A stretch of 5,898 bases of DNA from Lachnospiraceae bacterium (GTDB lineage Bacteria; Bacillota; Clostridia; Lachnospirales; Lachnospiraceae). Numbering within the stretch: the first letter of the stretch is position 1; each line of letters starts with the position of its first letter. The position numbers were made by a program, and so were the translations under genes. The notes beneath the pieces were generated by a model. The model had not been told where the DNA came from, did no database searches, and saw nothing but the letters and a program-made list of their open reading frames with translations. The DNA lies in assembly GCA_014804225.1 (NCBI GenBank), contig JAAVAF010000103.1, forward strand, positions 1-5,898, written 5' to 3'. Of the stretch, positions 5,432 to 5,898 are shown piece by piece.

Positions 5432-5898
5432 ATGTATGATGTATTGATTATCGGTGCAGGCCCGGCGGGACTTGGTGCGGCTGTATATGCGGCTAGAGCA
5501 GGGCTTTCGCTGGCGGTAATCGACCAAAGCCCGATTAGCGGAGGACAGGTGCTAAATACGTATGAGGTTGACAATTACTTGGGACTGCCGGGGGAAACAG
5601 GCGGCGGGATTTCGGACAAGTTCCGTGCACACGCGGATAAACTCGGGACATCGTTTATTACAGACGAAGTACAGTCAATCGAGGACAAAGGCGACAAAAA
5701 AATTGTGCATGGCTACGAGGGCGATTATGAGGCGAAAGCGTTGATTTTAGCCACAGGTGCAGCGCATTCCAAACTTGGCGTTCCAGGTGAAGAAAAACTT
5801 TCTGGTATGGGCGTTTCTTATTGTGCAACGTGTGACGGAGCTTTTTTTAAAAATAGGATTGCGGCGGTTGTCGGTGGAGGCGATGTAGCTGTTGAGGA
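5432..5898 (+). CDS. trxB: Thioredoxin reductase, N-terminal half (cut by window end)
   Basis: This frame stays open to the window edge, giving 155 residues of a family that is usually about 305-320 long. TrxB is a cytoplasmic FAD enzyme that uses NADPH to reduce the disulfide of thioredoxin. The FAD-binding GAGPAG motif is at residues 8-13, GGQ at 37-39, and the ATGA motif at 107-110. The redox-active pair is C131 and C134 within SYCATCDG (129-136), and the NADPH-binding GGGDVAVE begins at 148. The order FAD half, CATC, then the NADPH domain is that of low-molecular-weight thioredoxin reductases. CxxC spacing and the SYCATCDG context argue against ferredoxin/flavodoxin-NADP reductases of the same fold, which lack these cysteines. 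AhpF-type enzymes would carry an extra N-terminal domain that is absent here. No thioredoxin gene is visible, but it could lie just downstream. Confidence 0.93.
   Translation, partial: MYDVLIIGAGPAGLGAAVYAARAGLSLAVIDQSPISGGQVLNTYEVDNYLGLPGETGGGISDKFRAHADKLGTSFITDEVQSIEDKGDKKIVHGYEGDYEAKALILATGAAHSKLGVPGEEKLSGMGVSYCATCDGAFFKNRIAAVVGGGDVAVE

Noticed and set aside
5562..5744. 60-codon plus-strand frame inside trxB
   Set aside because: It is out of frame with the unmistakable thioredoxin reductase reading frame and has no ribosome site.

Overview
The window looks like a chromosomal segment of a Gram-positive anaerobe of the class Clostridia, most likely a Lachnospiraceae-type organism. This is inferred from strong AGGAGG-like ribosome binding sites, tight same-strand gene packing, moderate GC, and the style of the encoded proteins (a Reg_prop/HD-GYP membrane sensor, a YmfI/FabG-like SDR, a low-molecular-weight thioredoxin reductase). 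No rRNA, tRNA, CRISPR array or transposase is visible.

Layout: (1) positions 1-266 hold the 3' end of a very AT-rich gene of unknown function, about 27% GC by hand count over the first 240 bases. (2) Positions 267-500 are intergenic, with a good rho-independent terminator (339-385) followed by a sigma-A-like promoter (443-471) that carries an imperfect dyad. (3) Positions 501-4139 encode one very large membrane sensor of 1212 residues. In order it has an ECF-transporter S-component-like membrane module, a transmembrane helix, about 14 Reg_prop beta-propeller blades, a Y_Y_Y-like domain, a second flanking transmembrane helix, a coiled coil and an intact HD-GYP cyclic-di-GMP phosphodiesterase domain. 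(4) Positions 4159-4890 encode a short-chain dehydrogenase/reductase resembling YmfI, the EF-P 5-aminopentanone reductase. (5) Positions 4903-5418 encode an unrecognised 171-residue protein with one N-terminal membrane anchor. (6) From 5432 to the window end is the N-terminal half of thioredoxin reductase (trxB).

The four complete or 3'-truncated genes from 501 onward lie on the + strand with gaps of 12 to 19 bases and no convincing terminator between them, so they may be co-transcribed. The functional link between a c-di-GMP-degrading sensor and the downstream reductases is not obvious; the latter three may be a housekeeping cluster that is only partly coupled to the sensor.

The most noteworthy item is the sensor: a Bacteroidetes HTCS-style double-propeller sensory domain joined to an HD-GYP output and preceded by a vitamin-transporter-like membrane module. 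Secondary points are a perfect 10-bp terminator-like hairpin inside the SDR gene and the sharp composition change at the left edge.
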